Below are positions 44,678-55,558 of a DNA stretch of 64,000 nucleotides, piece after piece. The stretch lies in the NCBI GenBank assembly GCA_009763385.1, contig CM019823.1, positions 173,919,591-173,983,590 of the forward strand, written 5' to 3'. How positions within the stretch are numbered: position 1 is the stretch's first letter; each line of letters opens with the position of its first letter. The notes below the pieces were generated by a model that worked only from the letters and a program-made list of their open reading frames with translations, searched no databases and had not been told where the DNA came from. The position numbers were made by a program, and so were the translations under genes. The stretch is from Coix lacryma-jobi var. lacryma-jobi. Lineage: Eukaryota; Streptophyta; Magnoliopsida; Poales; Poaceae.

Positions 44678-47151
44678 ATGCAGGGGAGGAGGAAGAACAC
44701 ACGGGTGATGATGGCCCGGGAGCAGCCGCAGCCGGCGGCGGTGGCGGCGGCCGCCAGCTCAAAAGGCCAAGCATGGCAAGCAAAGCAATTGCTCTCGTGT
44801 TCCTTTTGCCTGTGTGGTGATTTGCTGTTCCGTGATCTCTGATCTGCGCGTCTGTGCTCGTCAGGTTCTGCACCACCGGATTGCCCAGCGATGTAGTGAT
44901 CGAGGTGGGCGACATGACCTTCCATCTCCACAAGGTTGGCGAATCTTGCCTCTAATCATTCAATTCTCAAAAAAACCTTGCCTCTAACCCTTCAATTCTC
45001 AAAAAACGAGCATATCATCTCTGTTCCATCTCCATATGCTAATCTTGTCAATGTCTCTGTCGTGAGTTGGTTGGTACGGCCCATTTCACAGTCTCGAGCT
45101 GTCAGAAGTGGGGAAAATTTCAATGGTCCTCTTTGATTTGATCCCAAAAGTCTGCTGAATCCGGTGCCTTTCGTGCAGTTCCCGTTAATGTCGAGGAGCA
45201 AGAAGCTTCACGACCTCATCACGAACAAGGAGTCACGCGAGGCCAGCCGGAGCGGCGGAGGAGCCGAGCAGGAAGAGGATGCGGGGGAGATCAGGGAGGA
45301 GGAGCTGGACGTGGTGCTGGAGGAGGACGAGGAGGCGGACGTGCACCGCATCCGGCTCCCGGAGTTCCCCGGCGGCGCGGAGGCGTTCGAGCTGGCCGCC
45401 AAGTTCTGCTACGGCGTCAAGCTCGACCTCACGCCGGCCACGGCCGCGCCGCTGCGCTGCGCCGCCGAGCGCCTCGGCATGTCCGACGACCACTCGGACG
45501 ACAACCTCGTCTCCCGCGCCGACCGGTTCATATCGCAGACCGTCCTGAGGAACCCCAGGGACGCCATCCGCGCCCTCAAGTCCTGCGAGAGCCTCCTGCC
45601 CCTCGCCGACGACCTCGGCCTCGTGTCGCGGTGCGTGGACGCCGTCGCCGCCAAGGCCGCCGCGTCCACGCCCACGGCGCTCTTCGGCTGGCCCATCGCC
45701 GACGACGCCAGGGCCGGCGACCGCCAGCGCCGCAAGAACGGCGCCGCCGCCGGGGCCACCTGGTTCGACGACCTCGCTGGCCTGTCCCTGGCCACGTTCA
45801 CCCGTGTCATTGCCGCCATGAAGGAGCACGGCGTCGGCCCTGAGATCATCGAGGGGGCGCTCATTGCGTACGCCAAGCGGTCCATCCCCGGGCTGTCGCG
45901 CACTGGCAGGCATGTCGGCGGCGGTGGGGGCGCCGCCGCCGCCGCTGCGCCGCCTTCGTCGGATGCGGAGCAGAAGGCGCTTCTCGAGACCGTCATTGCC
46001 AACCTCCCCGAGGAAACCATCAAGAGCAGTGCCCACACCGGCACGGCCATGGGCGCCACCACGGCGCGCGTCCTCTTCGGTCTCCTGCGTACGGCGAACA
46101 TCCTCCACGCGTCAGAGGCGGCACGGGACATGCTTGAGCGGCGCATCGCCGCGCGGCTGCCCGACGCGGCCGTCGACGACCTGCTCATCCCGAGCTACTC
46201 GTACCTCGTGGAGACGCTCTACGACGTGGACTGCGTGGAGCGCATCGTGCGGTATTTCCTCGAAGGCCGCGACGTCGCTGACGAGGGCAATGAAGAGGAG
46301 GGCAGCGAGGCGGAGACGCCAGGCAGAGAGGATAGCCGACGAGCCATGCTGGCGGTGGGGAGGTTGGTGGATGCCTACTTGGGGGAGATCGCGACAGATG
46401 CCAACCTGAAGCCGGACAAGTTCTGCGACCTCGCCTGGGCGCTGCCGGACGGCGCCCGCGTGTACGACGATGGCCTTTACCGAGCTGTCGACATCTACCT
46501 CAAGGTGAGGGAGCAGCGCGTTCTTGTGATCTTCTTGTCTGCAAGCTTGTGAAACAATGCCGGTGCTGATGCGTGATGAATGCTTGTTTTGGCTGGTCTC
46601 TCTGCAGGCCTACCAGGGCCCTGAGCGAAGAAAAGAAGGAGAAGGTGAGCGCCGTGGTGGACGGGCGCAAGCTGACGCTGGAGGCCTGCACGCACGCGGC
46701 GCAGAACGAACGGCTGCCGCTGCGGACGGTCGTGCAGGTGCTCTTCTTCGAGCAGCTCCAGCTGCGCCAGGCCATCGCACGGACGATCATGGCGAACGAA
46801 GGCGGTGCAGCCGGGTCTGGGGAGGAAGCCGGCGAGAGCGACGGTGGCGGGGGGACATGGCGCGTGGCGGCACGGGGTAACCAGATGCTGCGGCTCGACA
46901 TGGACAGCATGCGGAACCGCGTGCAGGAGCTCGAGCGCGAGTGCACGAGCATGAGGAAAGCCATCGACAAGATGGACGCCGCAGGCGGGGCGCCGGTGGA
47001 TAGGGGAGAGCCGTCCGTGCCGACGGATGGGAGGTGGGGCGCGATAGTGACGAAGCGGTTCGGGTGCAAGTTCCCGGCGCAGGTCTGCCAATCGCAGCAG
47101 CGGACGGTGGTGGCACGGACTCGCCGGCCACGCATTGAGCAGAGCCCCTGA
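44678..47151 (+). CDS. BTB/NPH3 (RPT2-like) family protein, with GC-AG intron and apparent +1 shift
   Basis: Exons 44678-44775, 44865-44934, 45179-46504, 46608-47151, about 679 aa. Plant NPH3-family proteins are plasma-membrane-associated adaptors for CUL3 E3 ligases, acting in phototropin or auxin signalling. The BTB part starts GQAWFCTTGLPSDVVIEV and continues HKFPLMSRSKKLHDLITN. The NPH3 domain begins around residue 250 (WFDDLAGLSLATFTRVIAAM), with AVDIYLK at the end of exon 3 and ACTHAAQNERLPLR and VVQVLFFEQLQLR in exon 4. A coiled coil follows (MRNRVQELERECTSMRKAI). Intron 1 uses a GC donor. Exon 4, joined at its obvious acceptor, is one base out of frame before LSEEKKEKV; either a base is extra near 46611-46618 or a poor downstream acceptor is used. 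The exact subfamily (SETH6/NPH3-like) is not resolved. Confidence 0.87.
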
Positions 47152-47476
47152 GTTTCTTAGCCATTGCACATCCTAGCTTCGAGTTCATTGTTCTGTTCTC
47201 TTGATTCTTTCCTTGGATTTGTGAAAAAAAAAAACTTTGTTTTCCCTGCGCGGCATGTGTCCTTTTTTTAAGATCATTGAATTGCCTATTAACAGCGCAA
47301 AAATTGTACTTGGAAGTCAGTCGTCTTGTCTTGCTGGCCAACACATCAAACCAATTATTTCATCCTTCTCTAGCCAGTCGCCAGTAACAAGTGTTACAAA
47401 TTTACAAACTTGTTATGAAGAACTTAACCTGCGTATGATCAATTGTGCTAGACTGCTAGCTGCGGAGAAGGCTTCC

Positions 47477-48400
47477 TCACCAGTAGTCTCCGCAGGAGCA
47501 GGCGCCGTCCTGAAGATGGTGGAAGCGCTTGTTGTCCCTGACGACGATCTCGCGGCCGGTGACCTTAGCGATGAGCTTGACGGCGTTGTGGCAGTCCCCG
47601 CAGATGCGGAGGTTCTTCATGACCCGGAGCGGCGTCCCTGGCGGCGTGCTCACCAGGCCGAACGCGATGGCCAGGCGCTCGCTGTGGTACATGAGCGCGC
47701 GGACCTTGGCGTCCTCGTCGATTTCGTGGAGCACGTGGCGCGTGTCCGGCACGTACCCCGCCGCGCGGATCTGCGCGTGGAGCTCCCGCACCTTCGCGTA
47801 CGCCTCCCGACGCTTGGTCCTGACCGCCGCGTCCTCCTCCCTCGCCGGAGGCCGCCGCCTCGGCCGCTCCTCGAGGGCTCGCCGGGCGTCGCCGCGGGCG
47901 CCGAGTTTGAGGTACAGCGTGGCGATCCTGTGCAGAACGGGGACGGGAATCGAGGACCCCGGCCTGGACGAGAGCAGGCGGTGGGCGCGCCTGAGCGAGG
48001 CCAGCGACCGCGTGTCGGCGCAGGCCTGGAGGAGCGCGGCCTGCTCCTCCGGCTCGAGTTGTTCGGCGCTGCCTCGTTGGAGCAATTGGTCGAGCACGCT
48101 AACGGCAACCTCTGGGCTGGGTTCTCGGGACAGCTGCTCGGACTCGTCGCTCTCGAATCGGGAATCGATGGGCTCCGGTGAGCTGGCAGTCGTGACAGAG
48201 GCGGAGGGTACGGGGTATGCGAAGCGGAGCGCCGGGCGGCTACAGTCGCGCTGGTGAAGAGAAGCCGTGTCGGCCGGTGCGTGGAAACGGCTTTGCCTCC
48301 GACCGCGGATCCCTGGACGTGTGGGAGTGGTGGTGCTGAGAGTGGAGGAAGGGGAGGTCCAAGAGGCGGCCGGTGCTGCTGGTCTCGGAGAAATCAGCAT
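47477..48400 (-). CDS. Short DYW-domain protein (DYW2/MEF8-like), organelle RNA editing
   Basis: Intronless, 307 aa. The C terminus is a complete DYW deaminase domain: PG-box GYVPDTRHVLHEIDEDAKV, zinc-site HSE (His239, Glu241) and CGDC (Cys267, Cys270), then HHLQDGACSCGDYW at the very end. The N terminus (residues 1-70, rich in Ser/Pro/Arg) looks like an organelle-targeting peptide. Residues about 95-175 form a few helical repeats rather than a long PPR tract. Such short DYW proteins supply or stabilise the cytidine deaminase for C-to-U editing in mitochondria or plastids, working with E-type PPR proteins. It converges on the NPH3 gene, with 325 bp between stops. Intactness and clear motifs suggest a functional gene. 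The start at 48400 is the first ATG in frame; another in-frame Met downstream is unlikely because of the targeting peptide. Confidence 0.88.
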   Translation of the reverse strand: MLISPRPAAPAASWTSPSSTLSTTTPTRPGIRGRRQSRFHAPADTASLHQRDCSRPALRFAYPVPSASVTTASSPEPIDSRFESDESEQLSREPSPEVAVSVLDQLLQRGSAEQLEPEEQAALLQACADTRSLASLRRAHRLLSSRPGSSIPVPVLHRIATLYLKLGARGDARRALEERPRRRPPAREEDAAVRTKRREAYAKVRELHAQIRAAGYVPDTRHVLHEIDEDAKVRALMYHSERLAIAFGLVSTPPGTPLRVMKNLRICGDCHNAVKLIAKVTGREIVVRDNKRFHHLQDGACSCGDYW

Positions 48401-51003
48401 GTTTGGCGGTGGCGTGAGGTGCAGGTGGAGACGGGGAGCGCGCAGATATCAGAGGACCTGAGATGCGACAAAGATATCAGAGCTGTGGAGAAATTGGGTG
48501 GACGAAGCCGCAGCCGCAGTTCGGTAATTGGACTGGGCCTGGGTGAAAGGTAGCGCTCGCTCGCGCTATCTCATCTTGGGCTGATAATATCCCCTCAAAA
48601 AAGAATCTTGGGCTGCTAATAAGTTTTTCCATCTCTCCTCATCCAACTTTCGGCGATTTTTTTCCTCAGATGGAAAATCAGTTTCTGATCTCCTCTAACA
48701 TTTGAAACCATCCGAATTAAGGAGTCGGTTTATCGGTCATAGTTCAAATTATCTCTTTCACAAAATATTATTAAAACAGCTGATATTAACAGTGACCGAT
48801 CTACACATCAGCGGTCTCATACTCCGTTTCATACACTGTCATGTGGAATTTTTACTGATGTGGAAGAAAGATATAGGAGAAAGAGAAAGAGGTTAAAATT
48901 TAGAATTATCTATGTACCATTTCATACAACTCATAATTTTATGCAAAATTAAGAAATCGTGAGTCTTTATGAAACAACTTAAAAGACAATTATTGAACAT
49001 ATCATCTATTAGGTTGTCTTAAAATTGCATGACATTACATGAGATCGCTTGAGACAATATCAATATCCTTGTCCTCTTGTGCTCAAAAAAAATCCTTGTC
49101 CTCTGTAGATGATTTGGATAATTGTCTTGGCCAATTTGGCACCACGAAAGCAGGTAAATCAACTACAACAATAATCAATAGTTCAAGAAGATAAATTACA
49201 AGTTTATAAAAATGTTAGAGAACTACATTAATAATCATTTCTGTTAGTATTTTCAAGTATATTAAGTAAATATATAGCATCTGTGACGAAGTTAGAGCAA
49301 ATTGAAATGAGGTGGGGGGGGGGGGGGGGGGGGGGGGGGGTGTTTACACGTACCTTGTAGATGTGTAGACTTGAGCCACAACAATGATGAAATTTTGATC
49401 TACTCAATGATATTCTATTTTTATCATAGATGCATCCGCATCTACAAAGTTGTATACAGCTTCGCAACTCTAGTTCATGTTTTATGTTTCGTGTGCGCTT
49501 GTTGAATTAGTTATATGGCACAAGCAATTTTGAAAACTATGAATTATGATGTTTAATTAGATGAAACTCGGTTCATCACTTTCTAATGTAGTGTTATTGC
49601 ACCCTTCATCCCTATGTGACCTAAATTTTCAAAATTTATGTTCATAGTATTAAAACAACTCGCGTCTAGTGATAATATAGACTTCAATTCCAAAATATAT
49701 CTTGTCTTGCTACAACACATAAATACATTTGCTAGTAAGTAATACTAACATCCAACAAGTTTTCAATTCAAATGTTGACACAAAACAAACACAAACCTCA
49801 ACAAATTAAAGAGTTCTCAACTAATAGGCTTTTCTTTATCCTAAATTATTTTATTTTATGGTCTAGGATCAGAAAGTATAAAATATCCTATTCTAAATAT
49901 CGGATTACGCATAAAATTATGGCTAACATATACGGCATCTCTGCATCTCTACAAAATTGAACCCATATTATCGAATTTGTATGGATATGAGAACCCACGT
50001 ACTTGTGCATATCCTCAAAATTCAGATATGATTTATATTTATTAAACTTTATTTTGCACTTCTTTAAAACTCGGGTTGAGGTCGAATGAGGTCACAGAGT
50101 GAGGACCTCGGCCGACGCCCACCATCCGTGGGAGGAGCCAGTTCCCACATCAAGGAATTGAGCACATGATCACTTGGAAGCGGGCGAATGTTATGTGTCA
50201 CTGCTGAAGCTTTAATAATTGGCGATCCGGTAATAAAAGAGAAGTGATTAGGACGAGGAAGATGCCGGTTAATTTGCTACCAACGCCTTGCCCGTGTCAC
50301 GTAAAGAAGCGTCGGTGTACTTCTATTTCTACGCTACGGCTTTATTTAGGGATATAGATAAAAATAAACAATACATTTGTAACATAGTATAATGCTTGTG
50401 CTAACGCTACGGCTTTATTTAGGGCTACAGGTAAAAAAAACAATGCATTTGTAACATAGTGTACGTTTTAGACAAGGGTATTTGTGCACAAATACAACTC
50501 GGTCACATTTTGCGCAAGTCCTCAATCACTAAATATATATTAAAAACAATAGAGTTTTACTCTCACTCTCCCTGTAGATGAACTGCGTTTCAGCAGACAA
50601 AATGACGACGTTGAAGCAGCTGAACATTGAGAGCATTATAGTGGGGCAGCAGGCCATGCACGTCAGGTTGAGGCTGGGACAGCCTGTTGTCGGACGTTGT
50701 ACAGGAGTCATCCTTCTTTGGCTTCTACGTTGTACGCCCCAGGAGTAGGCAATATAAGCTGAAATTTGAGAACTCAAACATTATATTATACAAGGGACGT
50801 ATACAAAATGTAAAAAATGACTTGTGAATACATGATTTACCTCAGTGACTAATCTAGATTTTAAACACAAGTCTGAAACCAAAAGTAGCCTAAACATTAT
50901 GATGCACCTGCAATTGTTTTAATTGAAATGAGACAATAAATGGTTTCAAGGTTCCCAGAAATATTTAATATGAATCAAATGGTTTCAGTTGACTTACCAT
51001 GTG
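48401..51003. other. AT-rich intergenic DNA
   Basis: Includes the upstream region of the DYW gene, a run of 27 G at 49314-49340 and a 73-bp tandem duplication at 50331-50460. The stretch 50560-50760 is less AT-rich and has a 62-codon plus-strand frame without a recognised domain. It could belong to the Helitron that begins just beyond. Confidence 0.5.
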
Positions 51004-51597
51004 TCACCAATTTAGGACGTTTGTACACAATATTTTGGGTGCTCTTCCCTGTAGCATCCAAGTCCTCCTTTGGCTTTGCCAAAATTCTTGTTGTTGACCT
51101 CGACACCCCCTTGATAGACCGACATAAAGCTGTCCATGCGAGAACACGGGTTCTTGAAGGTATATACCAACATTAGGGATGGTCTGTCCCTGTGCTTTAT
51201 TTATGGTCATGGCAAAACTTAACCTCACTGGGAATTGTTTTCGCTTGAACTTGAAAGGAAGAGAAATATCATCTGAGGGAGACAATGGTAGTCTTGGAAT
51301 GAAAACTCGTTTCCGAACATGCTGTCCACCAACGATCTCAACATCTATCGCATTGTCTTGCAATGCTCTGACCACAAGTCTTGTTCCATTGCACAACCCG
51401 TTGTTAGGATCAGATTTCGGAGGAGAATCACTGGACAGTTGATTTTTCAGCTTCAGCTCATGTGGGGGGAGGCCATTTCGAGTTATCGAGTTCAAAAAAA
51501 TCAATAGGGGAATTGATTCCGAGGATCGTTCAACTATAGTGTCAAGCTGTGGTAAACCTTTTCCTCTCCTGGAAACCTTTTCAATCTCATTGCATTC
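51004..51597 (-). pseudogene. Helitron helicase (RepHel) C-terminal remnant
   Basis: The minus-strand frame shows the end of a plant Helitron Pif1-like helicase: NNGLCNGTRLVVRALQ, HVRKRVFIPRLPLSPSDD, the FKRKQFPVRLSFAMTINKAQ segment with GQTIPNVGIYLQEPVFSHGQ, and the beginning of LSRG. After LSRG (about 51090) the frame shifts and the final DVLNW-like end is out of register, so it is broken. The upstream part is cut off at 51597 by the LTR of the gypsy element. The N-terminal half of the helicase and the Rep domain would lie beyond the window on the far side. The Helitron 3' hairpin was not found with confidence. Confidence 0.85.
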
Positions 51598-51736
51598 TGT
51601 TGGGGGTCCGCAAAAGGGGTACCCCCAATCAACGCAAACAAATAGGGTAAACCTAGAACACCGGTTAATAACAGACCTAACTAGTCTAACCACCTAAAAA
51701 GCCGACCCCCCGAGGCCTACGACGCTGGCCCACCGA

Positions 51737-52051
51737 GCCGAGCCCTCCAAGCCAGGCTCGGGCGCGCGCTCGTTTTCCGTCTCGCCCGAGCCCTCCAAGC
51801 CAGGCCTCGGGCGCACGTTCGTTTTCCGTCTCGCCCGAGCCCTCCAAGCCAGGCCTCGGGCGCACATCGTTTCCGTCTCGCCCGAGCCCTCCAAGCCAGG
51901 CCTCGGGCGCACGCTCGTTTTCCGTCTCGCCGAGCCCTCCAAGCCAGGCCTCGGGCGCACGATCGTTTTCCGTCTCGCCCGAGCCCTCCAAGCCAGGCCT
52001 CGGGCGCACGTCGTTTTCCGTCTCGCCCGAGCCCTCCAGGCCTCGGGCAAG
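51737..52051. repeat. 48-bp tandem repeat in the LTR, about 6.5 units
   Basis: Six near-identical units of about 47-49 bp, each with CCCGAGCCCTCCAAGCCAGG and CGTTTTCCGTCTCG, then a partial unit. Variation is mostly single-base or 1-2 bp indels in the GCACG(C)TCG part. Confidence 0.9.
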
Positions 52052-52748
52052 CGCTCCACTACCCTTCGAGCCCCCCACAGCCGAACACCACACCTCGAGA
52101 CCCCACGCGGGGACCTCGAGCCTCTCTGGCACAGCGGCCTATCCCTCGAGACGCGTTATGCCTCCCTCGAGCGGTGCAGACATCGGATGCCAGCCCCATA
52201 CCGCGCACTTAATTCATCCACCTACTCCAGTCACGTCCTCTGTAACACAACGTGTGCCACAGTGGTCCGGGGCAGAGTCAAGTCTCGTTTTCACCACAAG
52301 TATGGGCGAAAAGGCGCCAGTGAAGCACTGTTAACCCACGCCCTACACTGTGGCACGTCCAAGCCACGCCTCGAGGCCCAGATGCCTGCCGCTCAATCGA
52401 TTTTCACGGGACTTGCCCATACCTGCGGGGACTCGAGCCCCCCGTAGGCGCCGCCTCGAGGCCGGCTCCGCGCCCCTCGAGCCCTAACTACTTTCATGCT
52501 ATTGGAGGACAGGTACCCCAAGACCCGGAGGGACCCCGCCGCGTCCTGTACGTTCCGGGATGGGCGCTGTACGGCTTCCACCTCGCGCGCCTCCACGTCC
52601 GCGCCCAGGATGGAGGCCACGCTTCAACAGCAACGCCCACGTCGGCTACAATGTCTTCGACAAGACAGGGTTCCTACCCTTCTTCGTAAGGGACACAATA
52701 CACCCCGACACCTGTAATACCCTTGTGTAACCCTGGCCTCCCTTGCTC

Positions 52749-52756
52749 TATAAAAG
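52749..52756 (+). promoter_or_regulatory. TATA box of the gypsy LTR
   Basis: CTATAAAAGGGG, a canonical plant TATA box, 285-293 bp before the LTR end. It places the U3/R boundary near 52780. Confidence 0.75.
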
Positions 52757-53041
52757 GGGACACCAAGGCCCTCATTCCTTCGGTCGGAACAGACACGTTA
52801 AGACACAAGTCCACACACACACGAGTCCGGACTCCGGTCCACGCTCACTGAGCTTGTATTCGCCCCTGTACAAGCACTTAGGTGCAAGTAATACAAGAAC
52901 ATCCTCCCCCCGCTGGACGTAGGGCCTTCTTTGCCCGAACCAGGATAAATCCTTGGTGTCCTCTTGCATCACCATCCAGGAAGAGAAGCACGCGATCATA
53001 TTACTCGTTGGTGTCATACCCCCGGTTTCGAAACACCGACA

Positions 53042-53061
53042 GTTGGCGCGCCAGGTAGGGG
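53042..53061 (+). other. Primer binding site region of the gypsy element
   Basis: GTTGGCGCGCCAGGTAGGGG directly follows the LTR end, the position of a tRNA primer site. I recall similar sites in related grass elements but cannot assign the tRNA. Confidence 0.55.
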
Positions 53062-53098
53062 CCTTCGCGTGTCGAGTCGGTTTCTCGCCGTTTCCTGG

Positions 53099-55456
53099 AT
53101 GGCTGCTTCGACTCCTTCGTTCTCTGCCGGTGCCGTCATCTGGTTCGGGAGCCTCGAGTTCCTGGCCACTGACAACGGCAACGAGCTGACCTTGCTCTCC
53201 ACGGAGGGCCCGAGTGGAGGGCGTGTCGCGCCGCCCCGTGCGAGGAGCATGGCACGTCGCCCACACCATCACGCGTCGCCACCCCGTGAGCGGCGCCGTC
53301 GTCATCATCGTCGCCAGGCACAGGCGGTGCCGGCGGCATACACCCACTTCCCCGCGGCCGGCGCGGAGTTCCCAAGGAGGAGCTTGCACGGCGCACGGCC
53401 GGAGACTTCCCGGGCGCGCCCGCGCCCGCCCAGCGACTTCGCGTTCATCATGCGCACGGACCAGGAGCCAGGCCAGAGGCCTCCGAGCCGTGCACCGTCG
53501 ACGCCGCCCAGCCTCCTCCCGCACGGGGTGTACCGCGCTCGACGCCGGCAGTTCCCGTTCGGCCTCGACAGCTCCGCGGCAGCCTACGCCCGCCAGCTCA
53601 ACGAGCGCAGTCGGGGCCGACAGCCGGCGGAGCAGGAGGAACGCCCGGGCGTGCTGCTGCAGGCCATGGCCAACCTGGAGATTGTCCACCCCGCACGCGT
53701 CGACCGCGGCCTCTCACGAGCCGTCGGGCCACCTCGTCAAGCCACCTTCGGGGAGTGGTACCGCGAGCTGCAGCCCCGGCACGAGCCAAGGCGGCACGGC
53801 ATCACCAGCTCCGACTCCGACGAATACGACTACCACGACCCCGACCTCTGGGATCCCACCAGGGAGTGCTTCCAACTCGAGGGGGTCGTATGCGACACCG
53901 AGGACGAGGGCGACGACGGCAGGCCGGCGCTCAACCTCGAAGGGCCCGGAGACGTGGCTGCGGCAGGCGGGTCACGTGTTCACGGGAGGAACGAACCCCG
54001 GCACCGGCTGCACCATCCCAGCACAGCGACGACCGAGCGGCGCAGCTCGCGCAGCTGCGGGAGGCCATCGCCAAGGCTGAGGAGGACCGACAACGCCTGC
54101 TGCAGCTCGAGAAAACCCTAGCACAAGAACCAGCCCAGCCTCGAGGTGCCGGCGCTCGTGGCCGAGCTCGAGAGGTCCACCGGCAGATCCTCGAGGACGG
54201 GGCGCCAGCACGCCCCGAGGTGCGTTTCCCGCGAGCGGGACAGAACGTGGTGGCGGCGGCGATGCTGCTCCGCGATCTGCCCGCCGTCTCCAACCCTGAC
54301 GCCAGGCGCATGCTTGGGGAAATGAAGAACCTCCTCGAGACAGCCGCTGTGCAGCAAGCCGAGAGCTCGGCGTCACGACGACGCGGAGCAGCCTCGGGGA
54401 AGCCGGCGGACACGCCCCGCAACGAGCGCGAGGCATCCGTCCACCACCTGACGCCTCTCGAGCTAGGCCAGTCCGCGAACGGATCATCGACAACCGGCCA
54501 CCTCGAGACCCCAACGACGCCCGCAACGACATCAACCGCCGGCGCAAGGACAAGGGGGCCCAGGAGCGTGGCTATAGCGCCCATCGAGGGGGGCGCTACG
54601 ACAGCGACGAGGACCGGCAAGTCCTCGAGCCCCCGGGCCCCAGAGTCTTCAGCCGGGCCATCCGCAGCTCAACCCTCCCCGACCGCTTCCGACCGCCGAC
54701 CAACATCGTGAAGTATGACGGGGAGGTCGAGCCCAAGCTCTGGCTCTCGGACTTCCGCCTAGGCTGCCAACTGGGCGGAGCGAAGAACGACGACCGTGTG
54801 ATCATACGCCAACTCCCACTTTACCTCTCGGACACCGCCCGCCGGTGGCTCGAGGGGCTCCCGCCGGATCGGATCGACGACTGGGCCGACCTAGTCAGGG
54901 TCTTCGACGGGAATTTCAAGGGGACGTGCGTGCGCCCAGGCAACCCCTGGGATCTACGGCGTTGCAGGCAGGCGGCGAACGAGCCCCTCCGCGATTTTGC
55001 TCGACGGTTCTCGAAGCAGCGCCTCGAGCTCCCCCACGTGCCTGATGAGGACGTCATCTCAGCTTTCTCGCGGGCAGGACATGCCAAGAGCTAGTCCATG
55101 AGCTAGGACGCTACCGTCCCAGGACGGTCGAGGACCTGATGGATCGTGTCACCAGCTTTGCCTCAGGCGACGAGGCAGTGGGGGCCTTCTTTGGCCGTTC
55201 CACGGACAAAGGCAAGGCGGTGGCCGCGCCGGAGGTCACGAACAAAGGCAACGACGCCAAGAACGACAACAATAACAGCAACAAAAAGAAGAAGAACAAA
55301 CGCAAAGGTCAGAAGGCGAAGCGCGACGCCAATGACGACGACGACGAAGAAGTGCTCGCAGGCGCCCTCGAGCCTAAGAAGCCCCGAGGCCCCCCTGACG
55401 GGGCTGTTTTCGACCAGATGCTCGAGGACCCCTGCACTTATCACAGGGCCCCGTAA
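53099..55456 (+). pseudogene. Gypsy gag, spread over three frames
   Basis: The frame starts MAASTPSFSAGAVIWF at 53099 and is long, Pro/Arg-rich and acidic. It shifts near 53990 and again near 54420. The conserved retrotransposon gag core lies at about 54650-55094 (VKYDGEVEPKLWLSDFRLG, LYLSDTARRWLEGLP, LRDFARRFSKQRLELP). A second part at 55139-55456 has a Lys/Asn/Asp run and VFDQMLEDPCTYH, the segment before the zinc-knuckle-like end; a stop lies at 55455-55457. At least three lesions, so not functional. Confidence 0.85.
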
Positions 55457-55558
55457 ATCACAAGTTAAAGGACTGCCGACTGCTGAAAGGCTACTACTCC
55501 AAGCTCGGCGATAAGAGAGAAGACGCGCCTAAGGGCAAGGATACCAATCGACGCGGCG

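Larger units (their letters stand above)
51598..53041 (+). repeat. 5' LTR of the gypsy element
   Basis: Starts TGTTGGGGGTCCG and ends AAACACCGACA, 1444 bp, next to GTTGGCGCGCCAGG just inside. It contains a 48-bp minisatellite (51737-52051) and a TATA box (52749). The 3' copy is outside the window, so the ends rest on TG/CA and the coding context. Confidence 0.82.

Noticed and set aside
45233..46188. Long minus-strand frames across the NPH3 gene
   Set aside because: Antisense shadows of the GC-rich exon 3.
47237..48181. A 314-codon plus-strand frame opposite the DYW gene
   Set aside because: Antisense shadow; the DYW motifs are on the other strand.
50581..50748. A possible OB-fold or replication-protein exon near the Helitron
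   Set aside because: The plus-strand reading lacks a convincing motif and is on the strand opposite to the helicase.
51737..52051. A CRISPR-like array
   Set aside because: The repeats are contiguous with no unique spacers, and the context is a plant LTR.
51686..52132. A repetitive protein-like frame in the gypsy LTR
   Set aside because: Produced by the 48-bp minisatellite, which is a multiple of three in most units; not a gene.
52772..53689. A 305-codon minus-strand frame across the gypsy LTR and gag
   Set aside because: It spans the LTR/internal boundary and is the shadow of gag.
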